Shown in pieces: positions 1 through 8,977 of a stretch of DNA of 39,061 nt. The stretch's first letter is position 1. Each line of letters opens with the position of its first letter. Below the pieces are notes generated by a model that saw only the letters and a list, made by a program, of their open reading frames with translations, did not search any database and was not told the origin of the DNA. The stretch lies in contig DEQW01000008.1 of NCBI GenBank assembly GCA_002360635.1, forward strand, positions 1 through 39,061. The letters run 5' to 3'. The position numbers and the translations under genes are program-made. The DNA comes from Flavobacteriaceae bacterium UBA3356. GTDB taxonomy: Bacteria; Bacteroidota; Bacteroidia; Flavobacteriales; Flavobacteriaceae.

Positions 1-11
1 CCTTCTTACAG

Positions 12-43
12 GCCCCCCATCATATCGATGGGGGGCTTTTTTT
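12..43 (+). terminator. Rho-independent terminator of a gene left of the window
   Basis: A perfect 9-bp stem (GCCCCCCAT at 12-20 with ATGGGGGGC at 28-36) is followed directly by seven T residues at 37-43. The T run is on the plus-strand side only, so it ends a plus-strand transcript whose gene lies outside the window. The minus-strand protease gene ends just to its right. Confidence 0.85.
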
Positions 44-76
44 ATGCACTTACTTTTTAAGAATGAGTTAATAAAG

Positions 77-2374
77 CTATCCCGAAAAATAACTATCATC
101 AACAGAGTGCTCTTTGATGTTGTCTACCCAGATTGTACTGCTTTGATAATAGATTTCCACTGGAAACCCGAAAAATACTTGTCGCATATTTTTGTGTATA
201 CTTCCAGAGAACGAACCTAATGTACTCATCATATTTGTAATACTCAAGCAGACATCTTCAGTAGCCCAAAAGCGGATGCCTTCCAGAATGTACTCTTGTA
301 ATTGATAACCTTCAAGTTCTTTTGTGTTCCCTGTTTTATGTTTGTTTCGATATACTATATATTCTTTTCTATCTTTAAATAAGCTGGGTTGTTTAATTAA
401 ATGGACACTTTTACGTTGTACAATGTTTTTCATTATTACTCCTGCTAGGCTTCCGCTTTGGTCCAAATCTGGATAGCCTTTTAAATGCCAATATCTATCA
501 TAGAGGGAAGTGTATTGAATAAAACTTTTTCCTTCAGAAATCATTTCAGCAGCGGTTTTATCTTCTTTAAGATAAACTCTCATACTATTACTTTCTCCTC
601 TATTGTTTTTTACGTGTACGACAATAGATCCCTCAAAACATTCGCAAAAAGGATTACCTACTCCTACAGCATACCAAGCATTGGTTACTTCTCTTACTTC
701 ATCTGAACAAGTTCCATAAAGTTGTTTTGCAGTTGCTATAGTAATTTCCCGGTATTGTTTAAATGTTATAGTTGGAATAAGATCTTGGTAAGATTTGTAA
801 ACAATATCAGTAGCTTTTTTTATTCCTATTTTTTCTATTTCATATAGGTCCTCATTATCGTTTTCACCTTTTCCTCCTTCAGAAAGTAAATAGAACCAAT
901 AACTAAGCACCGTACTATTGGTATGTCTTCCTTTACCAATATTTAAATCTAAATCAAGTGCAAATTCAGTTGGGTAATCCATCCAATAATCGCCCTCATA
1001 AGTGTCAGGTTTATTTTTAGATTTGGGGTCACTAATATTTCTGAAATTAGCATCTTTTACCCTTTCCCCAATACTCCAATCACCATTACCTTCATAGAAC
1101 GAGACAGCTACTCCAAAAACATCTGAAATCCCTTCGGTTATTGACCCTGGCTCCCCATTATAGTTTATATCGGCAAAGATGTAGGTAATACCGTGTGTAA
1201 ATTCATGTGCAACTACATCGAGGCTTGTTACCGGATCGTTGTTATTTTTGCCATCACCAAAAAGAAGATGTTTTCTATATTGATTATAATGTGCTCCTAT
1301 ATAATTACTCGAGAAATTGACACCTAATTTTAGATAGCCGTTTTTACCATCCATTCCTGTTCTGTTGTGTACGTTTTTAAAATAATCATACGTAACCGAA
1401 GCACCCCAATGTGCTTCTACAGCAGCTGGATTATCACTCCAAATATTATCCTCTTCGATGATGTCGTTTTCGTAAAGCGTTTTTCGATATCCTGTATATT
1501 TAACAGTACCATCTTCTTGGGGTTCAAACTTCATCTCTTTGAAAAAAGAAAGATTGTTTGTGGTTACGGTATGAATGTTTCTTATAGTGTCAAAAAGTCT
1601 ATAGCCTTTTTCAAGATATTCTATCGTGATGTTATTTTGTTCTTTGGCAAGACCGTCTATGTATTGTGTATTAAATGATACCACTTTCCCTTCTACAGTT
1701 TTTCCCTGTCCTGGATTGGTGATAGAGAGCAACGCTGGTTCTACCATTAAAACTTTTTTTGTATTTATATCAACATATATTTTATAGGGAAGTTCGTCCT
1801 TATTGTTAAAAATTAATGTTTTATAACAGAACCAAAACTTGTTCTGCTTTAAGCCTGGAAGGGCTAAAATAAAAGGATTACTTGTATCTAATATTTCGAT
1901 ATTTGGGTAGGTTTGATGTATTATTTGATTGCTATGTTCTTCCGAAATATTATGTTCTGTTGAAACAGAAATGTTATTGAACAGTAATCCATTTGCATAC
2001 GTTGCTTTGCCGTTATCAACATGGAGAATATAACTGCTTCCTTCTACCGGATATCCATTATAAAATTGTTGATAGTAAATACTTGAATTTTTACCGCTAT
2101 TATTGATTTGTCTTTTCTCTCTTATGGTTACACCTAGTTCTTTAGTTGCCCAGGCTGGAAAATTAGTGCTATTGAGTGAATTGTCTGGATAAAACCCAAC
2201 CCGTTCAGGCAAACTGGAATAATTACCATGTTGTGCGGTTGCTTGTGGTTTTTTTGATTCTTTTGGGGCAATTTTCTCAGTCATCCCTTTTATTACATCT
2301 TGGTAAATGCTTTTGCAGGAAGTAATAATAAAAGCAAAGATTAGCGCTAATATGAATAAAATTACTTTTTTCAT
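77..2374 (-). CDS. M4 (thermolysin-like) metalloprotease, lipoprotein
   Basis: Secreted zinc endopeptidase of the thermolysin family, 765 residues. The N-terminus is a lipoprotein signal with lipobox ending ITSC, so Cys20 is the likely lipidated residue and the enzyme is anchored at the cell envelope. Residues 60-230 resemble the FTP/PepSY propeptide. The catalytic part spans about 230-580: zinc motif HEFTH at 390-394, third ligand Glu414 in a GxxxEGxSD context exactly 20 residues after His394, and the active-site His near 484 (RHTNS). All key residues are present, so it should be active. Residues 580-765 form an extra C-terminal region I do not recognise; it lacks an obvious type IX sorting signal. 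The lipoprotein gene upstream ends 2 bp before this start, so the two are probably cotranscribed. Confidence 0.92.
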   Translation of the reverse strand: MKKVILFILALIFAFIITSCKSIYQDVIKGMTEKIAPKESKKPQATAQHGNYSSLPERVGFYPDNSLNSTNFPAWATKELGVTIREKRQINNSGKNSSIYYQQFYNGYPVEGSSYILHVDNGKATYANGLLFNNISVSTEHNISEEHSNQIIHQTYPNIEILDTSNPFILALPGLKQNKFWFCYKTLIFNNKDELPYKIYVDINTKKVLMVEPALLSITNPGQGKTVEGKVVSFNTQYIDGLAKEQNNITIEYLEKGYRLFDTIRNIHTVTTNNLSFFKEMKFEPQEDGTVKYTGYRKTLYENDIIEEDNIWSDNPAAVEAHWGASVTYDYFKNVHNRTGMDGKNGYLKLGVNFSSNYIGAHYNQYRKHLLFGDGKNNNDPVTSLDVVAHEFTHGITYIFADINYNGEPGSITEGISDVFGVAVSFYEGNGDWSIGERVKDANFRNISDPKSKNKPDTYEGDYWMDYPTEFALDLDLNIGKGRHTNSTVLSYWFYLLSEGGKGENDNEDLYEIEKIGIKKATDIVYKSYQDLIPTITFKQYREITIATAKQLYGTCSDEVREVTNAWYAVGVGNPFCECFEGSIVVHVKNNRGESNSMRVYLKEDKTAAEMISEGKSFIQYTSLYDRYWHLKGYPDLDQSGSLAGVIMKNIVQRKSVHLIKQPSLFKDRKEYIVYRNKHKTGNTKELEGYQLQEYILEGIRFWATEDVCLSITNMMSTLGSFSGSIHKNMRQVFFGFPVEIYYQSSTIWVDNIKEHSVDDSYFSG

Positions 2375-2376
2375 TT

Positions 2377-2823
2377 TTATTCCTCAAAGGTTTCTTTGGT
2401 AATTAAATTGGTTAAAATTTTTATTGATTCAGGAGGTTTAGGGCCTTCAAACTTTATGGATAGGGTGTCTTTATTAGTAATAATCTGTAAAGAACCTATA
2501 GCACCATCATCGCAACCGGGACATCCGTTTATTTTTGGCAATGCTCTTACAGAGTCCAATACAAATGATTGTCTTATCTGTTGCCAATCTTCTGGTGTGA
2601 TTTCGATGGTATCTTTTTTCACTTTTAATTCAGGAGTTGGAATCATTTTTCCTGGAGTCAGTGTGACTTCCTTGAACTTTTTGTTGATCATATAGGTATA
2701 ATCACAATATCCTTTGCACATTGCTGAAAAATACTCTAGTTTAATTTCGGTAACTGTTTCTTGTTGTTGTAAACAAGATATGCTTCCGTATAGAAGTGTG
2801 AAAAGAATCAATAGCGGTTTCAT
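2377..2823 (-). CDS. Small lipoprotein, possibly DUF6438
   Basis: A 148-residue lipoprotein if started at the ATG at 2823: the sequence MKPLLILFTLLYGSISC is a clear lipoprotein signal with Cys17. The reading frame is open to 2886, but the extra 21 residues are polar and would bury the signal peptide, so I reject that longer start. Two cysteine clusters (CKGYC near 36-40 and GCPGC near 100) and a C-terminal beta-rich pattern resemble the DUF6438 lipoproteins of Bacteroidota; this assignment is tentative. It lies 2 bp upstream of the M4 protease gene in the same direction, so a shared transcript and perhaps a role near the protease (substrate, inhibitor or chaperone) is an inference only. Confidence 0.7.
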   Translation of the reverse strand: MKPLLILFTLLYGSISCLQQQETVTEIKLEYFSAMCKGYCDYTYMINKKFKEVTLTPGKMIPTPELKVKKDTIEITPEDWQQIRQSFVLDSVRALPKINGCPGCDDGAIGSLQIITNKDTLSIKFEGPKPPESIKILTNLITKETFEE

Positions 2824-3065
2824 ATATTTAATTTTATTAAAGTAGCCTGGATTATTAGTAGCTTCTCTATTTTTATTTAATTCCAAGTGGCTCTTTTATT
2901 AAAAGTTTCTGGCAATTTTTTACCCGATGTAAATAAATTTATGCCAGTTAATAAATTTTATTATCAAAAATGCGTGTTTTAAAAGTAGAATGTTTCTATA
3001 CTTTAGGGTGTTTGGTATGTGCCAAAAACTATAACAAATGTTTCAAAGGTTAGAAAAAATATTGT

Positions 3066-6000
3066 TTATGAGCTTTTTGACGCATAATCAGTAGGAGTGC
3101 ACCCATAAGCTTCCTTAAAGCAACGGGTGAAATAGGAGGGAGAGTTAAAACCAACTTGATAAGCAATTTCTGAAGTGCTTCCATCCGATTCCTTTAATAA
3201 GCGACAAGCTAATTTTAATCGTTGCGAGCGTAGAAATGCCGTTGTACTCATTCCAACGATTGATTTTAATTTACGGTGCAGCTGGGTGCGACTCATATGC
3301 ATAAGTTTTGAAAATTCTTCACTGGTAAGATCAGAATCTGTTATGTGCTTATCAAGAACAGTTTGTATGCGGTTTAAGAAGTCCGTTTCGGTAGATGTGA
3401 TTGCGAGATCAGGGTTTAGCTCAAAGGTTTTACTGAAATGCTCTTTTAATTTTTCCCTGCTTTCAATGAGTTTTTCAATTCTAATATGAAGCTTTTCGAT
3501 ATTAAAAGGTTTTGTAATATAGGCATCGGCTCCGGTTTTAAAACCTTCAATTTCGTTTTCTTCCCCTACTTTTGCAGTTAACAAAATAATAGGTATATGA
3601 CTTGTCAATGAATCTGTTTTTAATGTGTTACAGAGTTCAATACCATTGGTAATTGGCATCATGATATCACTGATAATCAGGTTGGGCAGCTCTTTTTTGG
3701 CTGCTTTAATTCCCTCTTGTCCATTTTCCGCAGTAAATATATGGTATGTTTTATTTAGGCTTGTTGCGATGTAGTTTTGTATCTCGACATTGTCCTCCAC
3801 TATTAAAATAGAGTTTTTGGTTTCATCTTCTACTTCGTTTTGTACTATGTTGAGTTTTTTTGAAGTCTTATTCTTTTTAATTATCTCAGCTTCTGAAAAA
3901 TCTTTTTTAGCAATAGGAATTGTGATTGTAAATATTATTTCAGAATTTTTATTTTCTGAAACAACAATATTCCCTTTATGCAGGTTTACTAATTCTTTTG
4001 TAAGGGCAAGACCAACGCCTACACCTTCTAAAGTGTTGTCTTCTTGATGAAACCGTTTGAAAATTTCTTCAGCATTCAATTTTTTTTGACTGTTGTTTTT
4101 GTTACAAACCGAAAACTGTAAAGTACTTTCTTTGGTTATTGCTTTTAATTTAATTTGAGAGTTTTCAGGAGCATATTTTACAGAGTTTGATAAAAGATTA
4201 GAGACCACCTTCTCTACAATATCCTTATCAAACCAAGCTTTATCGATTTTGTGTATGTTAGCTATTAGGTTGATATTTTTCTTATCGGCTACATATTGAA
4301 AGGCAGCTATAATTTGATGTAAAAGAGCCGTTAGATTATCTTTAGTCACTTTTAACTTTACTTCGCCCGAATCTACCAATGATAAATCGAGCATTTGGTT
4401 TACCAACTTAATAAGCCTATTCGAGTTATTTTGTATTAAGCTGAGTTCTTTTCTGTCTTCTTTAGTTAATTTCGGGTTTTTTAGTTGATTTTCTATCGGT
4501 CCAGAAATCAAAGTAAGTGGCGTTCGTATTTCATGTGAAATATTGGTGTACAATTTTGTTTTAAATTCATCTAGCTTCTTTAAGCGCTCCGTTTCTTCGT
4601 GTTCAAGCCTTAGCTGAGCTTGTACATGCCAACGCCATTTTAAATATGCATATAAACCATACATAAGCAACAAGGCAGAAAGTAAATAAATCACTTTTGC
4701 GAGATTGGTGGCATACCAAGGTTTTGAAATAGTGAAAGAATATGTGGCTGGAGTATTGTTCCAAACACCATCGTAATTGCTGGATATAACCTGAAACTCA
4801 TAATCATTTGGCGGTAAGTTAGTATAATGAGCCACATTATCATTTCCCGAAGCTATCCAACCAGAATCATTATTTATTAACCTGTATTTATATTGGTTTC
4901 GTTCGGGTTGTGAGTAGTGTAACGAAGAAAAACCAAAAGTCATCGTATTTTGATGGTAAGGGAATTTTTGATTTTCAATGATTTTTCTTTCTTTATTAAA
5001 TACCTTAAAACTAGTAATTACAGTCTTCGGCTTTTTAAGGTTAAAAGTCAGTTGGCTGGGTTGAAACCAATTTATACCTTCTAACCCGCCAAAGTATAGT
5101 GTGCCGTTATCATCACGATAATATGCCCCAGTGTTGTACTCTAGAGCTTGTAAGCCATCGTAATTGCTGTAATTTTCAATAGTGGGGCGGTAGTTTGCAT
5201 CGGTACTTATTTTTGTCAAGCCTTGGTTGGTACTCAACCAAAGGTTGTTTTGTTCATCGGGCAAGATACCATAGATTACATTGTTTGGTAATCCGTTTTC
5301 TTTGGTATAGGTATGAACATTCTTTTCGGCTATGTTATATAATTTGAGACCATTTCCATTGGTACCTACCCAAAGTAAGTTTTTTGAATAATAGAGACAC
5401 TTTATATTATCTGGTATTGCTGTTATTTTGTTAAGGCTTTCTTCTTGTAAATTTAGTCTATAAACGCCATCATTCTCTGTGCCAATCCATAAAGTGTTGT
5501 TGTCTCCTTTTGTAACCGAGCGAATGTTATTGGTTTGTAAATTTGAATTTGTAACATCAAATTTCTTTATAATGTTTTCATTTTTACCATATAAAATAAG
5601 ACCTTGGTTTCTAGTACAGAGCCACAATTGGTTATCGTTATGGTTGTAAATTTTCCATATGGTTAAATCTTCTGTTTCCTTACAAGTAGTGATCTTATTG
5701 TTGCTCAATACTTGAAGTCCTTTGTTTTGGTGGCCTATCCAGAGACGTTCTTTGTCCTTAAAAAGACTCATAATTCTATCACCCGCTAGGTTTGAATTAT
5801 TTTCAGTAAAGGTTTTATACTCTTTTTGTGATAAAGTTATTTTTGTCAACCCTTTTCCGGAAGTACCAAGCCATATTGAATTGTCGTCCACGGTTATAGC
5901 CCTAACTACATCTACATGAATGTTGGGAGGCGTTTGGTTGTTGGTCAATACGTTAAATTTAACCAAGTGCATATCGTAAAAACTTAAACCTGCTCCATCC

Positions 6001-6980
6001 GTGCCTAACCAAATAGTTTCAGTAAAATCTTCAAAAAGACAAAGTACATCATTGTAATGCAAAGCATACGGGTCTGATTTATTAGCGGTAAAATGCTGAA
6101 TTAACTTTTGTTCAAAGTTTATTAAGTAGGTCCCGTTTCCATAGGTGGCCACCCAAAGCCGTTGTTGTTTATCTACTAATAAATCTTGAATGTTTAATTT
6201 TTCCGGAAATGAATTATTCCCAAACCCTGTAAATTTTGAAAATGTACTGTCGTTACTACTTTTTATAAAAAGACCGTTTCCGAAGCTTCCTGCATAAAGT
6301 GTATTCATTTTATCATTTGAAAGGGCACTAAAAGCAATGTTTTTAAATCTACTTTTTTCAATAAATGTATATGCATCATTTTTTAATTGAAGTAAACCTT
6401 CTGAAGTGGAAACAATAATGGCTCCTTGCCATTCAATAATATCATAACTGCTTATTGAAAGGTGGTTTGGCTTTAAAAGTTGAATAGTATCTTGACGTTC
6501 TGGATTAATTTTATACAACCCATTTCCGTAGGTGCCCAGATAATAGTCTTTATTGTTGTTTTGATAGAGTACACTTGCTTTTTGTATATCCAAGGCCTGA
6601 CTAAAAGTGTCATTGGCAACATCATATTTTTCTAAAATACCAGTATTCGGTATAATCCATAGCTTTCCATCCCTGTCAACATAAATTTTTCCAAGTTTAC
6701 TAAAGCTCGATCTTGTAATATCTTCAAATTGTCTGTCATAGTGTGTAAAATCTTTGCCATCATACTTATTGAGTCCATCTTGTGTGGCAAACCACATAAA
6801 ACCCGTACTGTCTTGAGCAATACTTACCACACTATTTTGTGATAGCCCTTGTTTAACAGTCAATTCGCGAAAAGAAACTTGCTTTTTTGTTAAATTAATT
6901 TCTTGGGCAATAGTTGCTATATTGCAAATAAATGCAAGAAAAAAAATAAATAGAAGTGTTTCTATATGGATGGTTTTCAT
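3066..6980 (-). CDS. Hybrid two-component sensor/regulator (HTCS)
   Basis: A 1304-residue one-protein two-component system. In order: signal peptide (1-25), two-component-regulator beta-propeller repeats (about 35-650, many WIGT/LWLGT-type blades), Y_Y_Y domain (about 690-752), one membrane helix (about 763-780), HisKA with phospho-acceptor His816 (SHEIRTPL), HATPase (about 910-1025), receiver (1057-1165, Asp1105 in SDIMMP, Lys1157) and AraC-type helix-turn-helix (1200-1300). The family senses a ligand, usually a sugar, with the periplasmic propeller and activates nearby genes through the AraC domain. The N-box (NLLSNS) is kept, but the ATPase G1 motif is not: the usual DxGxG is N960-K-N-N-S. 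No SusC/SusD pair lies beside it, so its target is unclear; the protease operon, murQ or the receptor pair are candidates. Confidence 0.95.
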   Translation of the reverse strand: MKTIHIETLLFIFFLAFICNIATIAQEINLTKKQVSFRELTVKQGLSQNSVVSIAQDSTGFMWFATQDGLNKYDGKDFTHYDRQFEDITRSSFSKLGKIYVDRDGKLWIIPNTGILEKYDVANDTFSQALDIQKASVLYQNNNKDYYLGTYGNGLYKINPERQDTIQLLKPNHLSISSYDIIEWQGAIIVSTSEGLLQLKNDAYTFIEKSRFKNIAFSALSNDKMNTLYAGSFGNGLFIKSSNDSTFSKFTGFGNNSFPEKLNIQDLLVDKQQRLWVATYGNGTYLINFEQKLIQHFTANKSDPYALHYNDVLCLFEDFTETIWLGTDGAGLSFYDMHLVKFNVLTNNQTPPNIHVDVVRAITVDDNSIWLGTSGKGLTKITLSQKEYKTFTENNSNLAGDRIMSLFKDKERLWIGHQNKGLQVLSNNKITTCKETEDLTIWKIYNHNDNQLWLCTRNQGLILYGKNENIIKKFDVTNSNLQTNNIRSVTKGDNNTLWIGTENDGVYRLNLQEESLNKITAIPDNIKCLYYSKNLLWVGTNGNGLKLYNIAEKNVHTYTKENGLPNNVIYGILPDEQNNLWLSTNQGLTKISTDANYRPTIENYSNYDGLQALEYNTGAYYRDDNGTLYFGGLEGINWFQPSQLTFNLKKPKTVITSFKVFNKERKIIENQKFPYHQNTMTFGFSSLHYSQPERNQYKYRLINNDSGWIASGNDNVAHYTNLPPNDYEFQVISSNYDGVWNNTPATYSFTISKPWYATNLAKVIYLLSALLLMYGLYAYLKWRWHVQAQLRLEHEETERLKKLDEFKTKLYTNISHEIRTPLTLISGPIENQLKNPKLTKEDRKELSLIQNNSNRLIKLVNQMLDLSLVDSGEVKLKVTKDNLTALLHQIIAAFQYVADKKNINLIANIHKIDKAWFDKDIVEKVVSNLLSNSVKYAPENSQIKLKAITKESTLQFSVCNKNNSQKKLNAEEIFKRFHQEDNTLEGVGVGLALTKELVNLHKGNIVVSENKNSEIIFTITIPIAKKDFSEAEIIKKNKTSKKLNIVQNEVEDETKNSILIVEDNVEIQNYIATSLNKTYHIFTAENGQEGIKAAKKELPNLIISDIMMPITNGIELCNTLKTDSLTSHIPIILLTAKVGEENEIEGFKTGADAYITKPFNIEKLHIRIEKLIESREKLKEHFSKTFELNPDLAITSTETDFLNRIQTVLDKHITDSDLTSEEFSKLMHMSRTQLHRKLKSIVGMSTTAFLRSQRLKLACRLLKESDGSTSEIAYQVGFNSPSYFTRCFKEAYGCTPTDYASKSS

Positions 6981-7079
6981 ACCAATGCATTCTATACATA
7001 AAGGTATAAAAGTATTTTTAATGTGGGGAAGACAAGTTTTCTGAGCCTTATTTAGAAATTGGTCACAAAAAGATCAGCA

Positions 7080-7322
7080 CTATTTTTTGCCAAAAAGAGC
7101 ACTTAATATCCATTTTATTCCATTAAAGAGAAGGTAAATTGTTGCTGCCATGGCAAGAATGGCGAGCGGTAAAACAATGTACAAAGGGATTGTCTCTTTA
7201 TTTAAAAAGGCGAAAGTGAAAAGGTAGGTGGTCAAAACCAATAACGGTAGGGCTACTGCGAGCCGCTTTAGACCTTTTATCAGAAACTGTTTATTGGTAT
7301 GTTTTTGGTTGGTGTCTTTCAA
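7080..7322 (-). CDS. Small two-helix membrane protein (DUF6095-like)
   Basis: An 80-residue protein with a basic N-terminus and two hydrophobic helices (about 23-42 and 47-68), ending in FGKK. It resembles the DUF6095 family of flavobacteria, whose role is unknown. The start is TTG at 7322; its TTGA overlaps the TGA stop of murQ, a 4-bp overlap typical of translational coupling. I saw no ATG in this frame nearby. The coupling suggests it is made with the MurNAc-6-phosphate etherase, but a function in cell-wall recycling is not shown by its sequence. Confidence 0.75.
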   Translation of the reverse strand: MKDTNQKHTNKQFLIKGLKRLAVALPLLVLTTYLFTFAFLNKETIPLYIVLPLAILAMAATIYLLFNGIKWILSALFGKK

Positions 7323-8131
7323 TTTTTGTAATTTTTTACAGCTTTTCGAACGCTTCCGTGTTGTTGTAATAGTTTTGAAGCTTCTTCTTGAGTTATACCC
7401 AATTCGCTCATAATCATTCTAGTACCGCGATCAACCAATTTGTTATTGCTCAATTGCATATCTACCATTTTATTTCCTTTTACCCTTCCCAATTGAACCA
7501 TTGCAGCTGTGGAAATCATGTTCAATACTAATTTTTGAGCAGTACCGGCTTTCATTCGAGAACTTCCCGTTACAAATTCAGGTCCAACGGTTACTACTAC
7601 CGGAAATTTAGCTGTAGTTGCCAATGGGCTTCCTTCGTTGCAAGTAATACAGCCAGTAGAAATATTATTTTCGTTACACTTTTTTAAAGCACCAATTACA
7701 TAAGGGGTAGTTCCTGAAGCAGCAATGCCAATAACGACATCTTTTTCTGAAACATCATGGCTTTTAAGGTCGTCCCAACCTTGGTTTTCAGAATCTTCGG
7801 CAAATTCCACTGCATCACGAATAGCTTTATCGCCACCCGCAATCAGACCGATTACCATTCCGTGTGGTACGCCAAAAGTAGGTGGGCATTCACTTGCATC
7901 TACTATTCCTAATCGTCCGCTAGTACCAGAGCCAATGTAAAAAAGACGACCTCCATTTTTTAATTTTTCTGAAACAATTTCAGTTAGAATAGTTATTTCT
8001 GGAAGTGCTTTTTCAACCGCTAAGGGAACCGTTTTGTCTTCTTTGTTGATGTTATGTAACATTTCAGAAACGCTCATCTTTTCTAGATGGTCGTAGTGAG
8101 AATCTGCTTCGGTTGTTTTTTTAAAGGTCAT
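7319..8131 (-). CDS. murQ: N-acetylmuramic acid 6-phosphate etherase
   Basis: Cytoplasmic etherase that cleaves the lactyl ether of MurNAc-6-phosphate to GlcNAc-6-phosphate and D-lactate, in peptidoglycan recycling. The protein has 270 residues, somewhat shorter than the E. coli enzyme (about 298). It carries the SIS fold with the phosphosugar loop GSGTSGRLG (67-75), the family signature DASECPPTF (78-86; Glu81 is probably the catalytic acid), an AASGTTPYV loop near 137-145 and SSRMKAGTAQK (190-200). A C-terminal helical segment, ITQEEASKLL, is also typical. The ATG at 8131 fits the family N-terminus. It is first in a two-gene unit with the small membrane protein. No MurNAc kinase or PTS gene is nearby, so how the phosphosugar forms cannot be read here. 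Confidence 0.93.
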   Translation of the reverse strand: MTFKKTTEADSHYDHLEKMSVSEMLHNINKEDKTVPLAVEKALPEITILTEIVSEKLKNGGRLFYIGSGTSGRLGIVDASECPPTFGVPHGMVIGLIAGGDKAIRDAVEFAEDSENQGWDDLKSHDVSEKDVVIGIAASGTTPYVIGALKKCNENNISTGCITCNEGSPLATTAKFPVVVTVGPEFVTGSSRMKAGTAQKLVLNMISTAAMVQLGRVKGNKMVDMQLSNNKLVDRGTRMIMSELGITQEEASKLLQQHGSVRKAVKNYKN

Positions 8132-8167
8132 GCTGCAAAGTTACAATACTTACAATTACTAACGTTT

Positions 8168-8977
8168 TTACTGTACCGTATAATTTAAAATAGAAGTTTC
8201 AGAAATACGAAAATAGCCCAATGGAAAATTATCTGGGTTTGTTTCATTCACAAGATTACCTCGAACGGTAGCGGGTTGGGTTTCAAATGGACCGCCGCTG
8301 TCATCGCTTCCCTGCTGCAATAAAATAAACATAAAGTTATAGAATTGCTCATTAGCGCCGTGCAAGAAAAAAGTTACTTCGTCTCCCGTTTCTAAATCGT
8401 CAACCACATAGAAACCGAAAATGGGGTTCCCATCAAAAAACTCATCATCAAGAGCATCGTAGACATTTCCTCTGGAAGATAATCCTTCAAAAAAGTAATA
8501 ATTTTCAACGTTAGCGGGATCGGTAAAAAAGGCTTTTAGTTCAATGCTTTCTCCGTCAAAACCACCATCATTTCGTTGTTCTACAAATTCTAATGGAACA
8601 ACAGGTTGCAGTTGTTCAGTAGCCGAATAGACTTCATCGTTATAAATTACTTCTAACGTATAATCTGTATCGGGTTGCGGATTAAAATCCTGATATTCAT
8701 ATATTCCTTCTGAAGTATTTTCTATAGTGAAGACTGTACCGTTTTCATCTGTGATGGTAACCGTAGCATCATTTACAAGATTTATCTCATTATCAAAAAA
8801 TGGAACTGTGGTGCTGAGTTTAACGCGCGCTACAGAAGAATCATTTTCTATATTTTTAGTGATTTCGGCATCAATAACTAACTTTGGTTTTCCTTCATTT
8901 AAATCTACATCGACCACTTCTTCACACGAATTGAATATTCCGAGGCAAATAATACCTATTAAAAATTTCTTCATCAT
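8168..8977 (-). CDS. DUF4249 outer-membrane-associated lipoprotein
   Basis: A 269-residue lipoprotein: signal MMKKFLIGIICLGIFNSC with Cys18. The N-terminal third has an Ig/carboxypeptidase-regulatory-like beta pattern (VTITDENGTVFTIE...YTLEV), followed by a mixed domain, as in the DUF4249 family. That family is nearly always encoded next to a TonB-dependent receptor and is thought to help it at the cell surface, though the substrate is unknown. Here its ATG directly follows the receptor's TAG stop with no gap, so the two are one operon. No nearby enzyme reveals the ligand. Confidence 0.88.
   Translation of the reverse strand: MMKKFLIGIICLGIFNSCEEVVDVDLNEGKPKLVIDAEITKNIENDSSVARVKLSTTVPFFDNEINLVNDATVTITDENGTVFTIENTSEGIYEYQDFNPQPDTDYTLEVIYNDEVYSATEQLQPVVPLEFVEQRNDGGFDGESIELKAFFTDPANVENYYFFEGLSSRGNVYDALDDEFFDGNPIFGFYVVDDLETGDEVTFFLHGANEQFYNFMFILLQQGSDDSGGPFETQPATVRGNLVNETNPDNFPLGYFRISETSILNYTVQ

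Noticed and set aside
1367..1678. Plus-strand open frame of 103 codons
   Set aside because: It lies entirely inside the M4 protease gene on the other strand and shows no domain or signal; it is a shadow of that gene.
3175..3489. Plus-strand open frame opposite the AraC domain of the sensor
   Set aside because: The opposite strand encodes an unmistakable HTH and receiver; the frame has no protein-like features.
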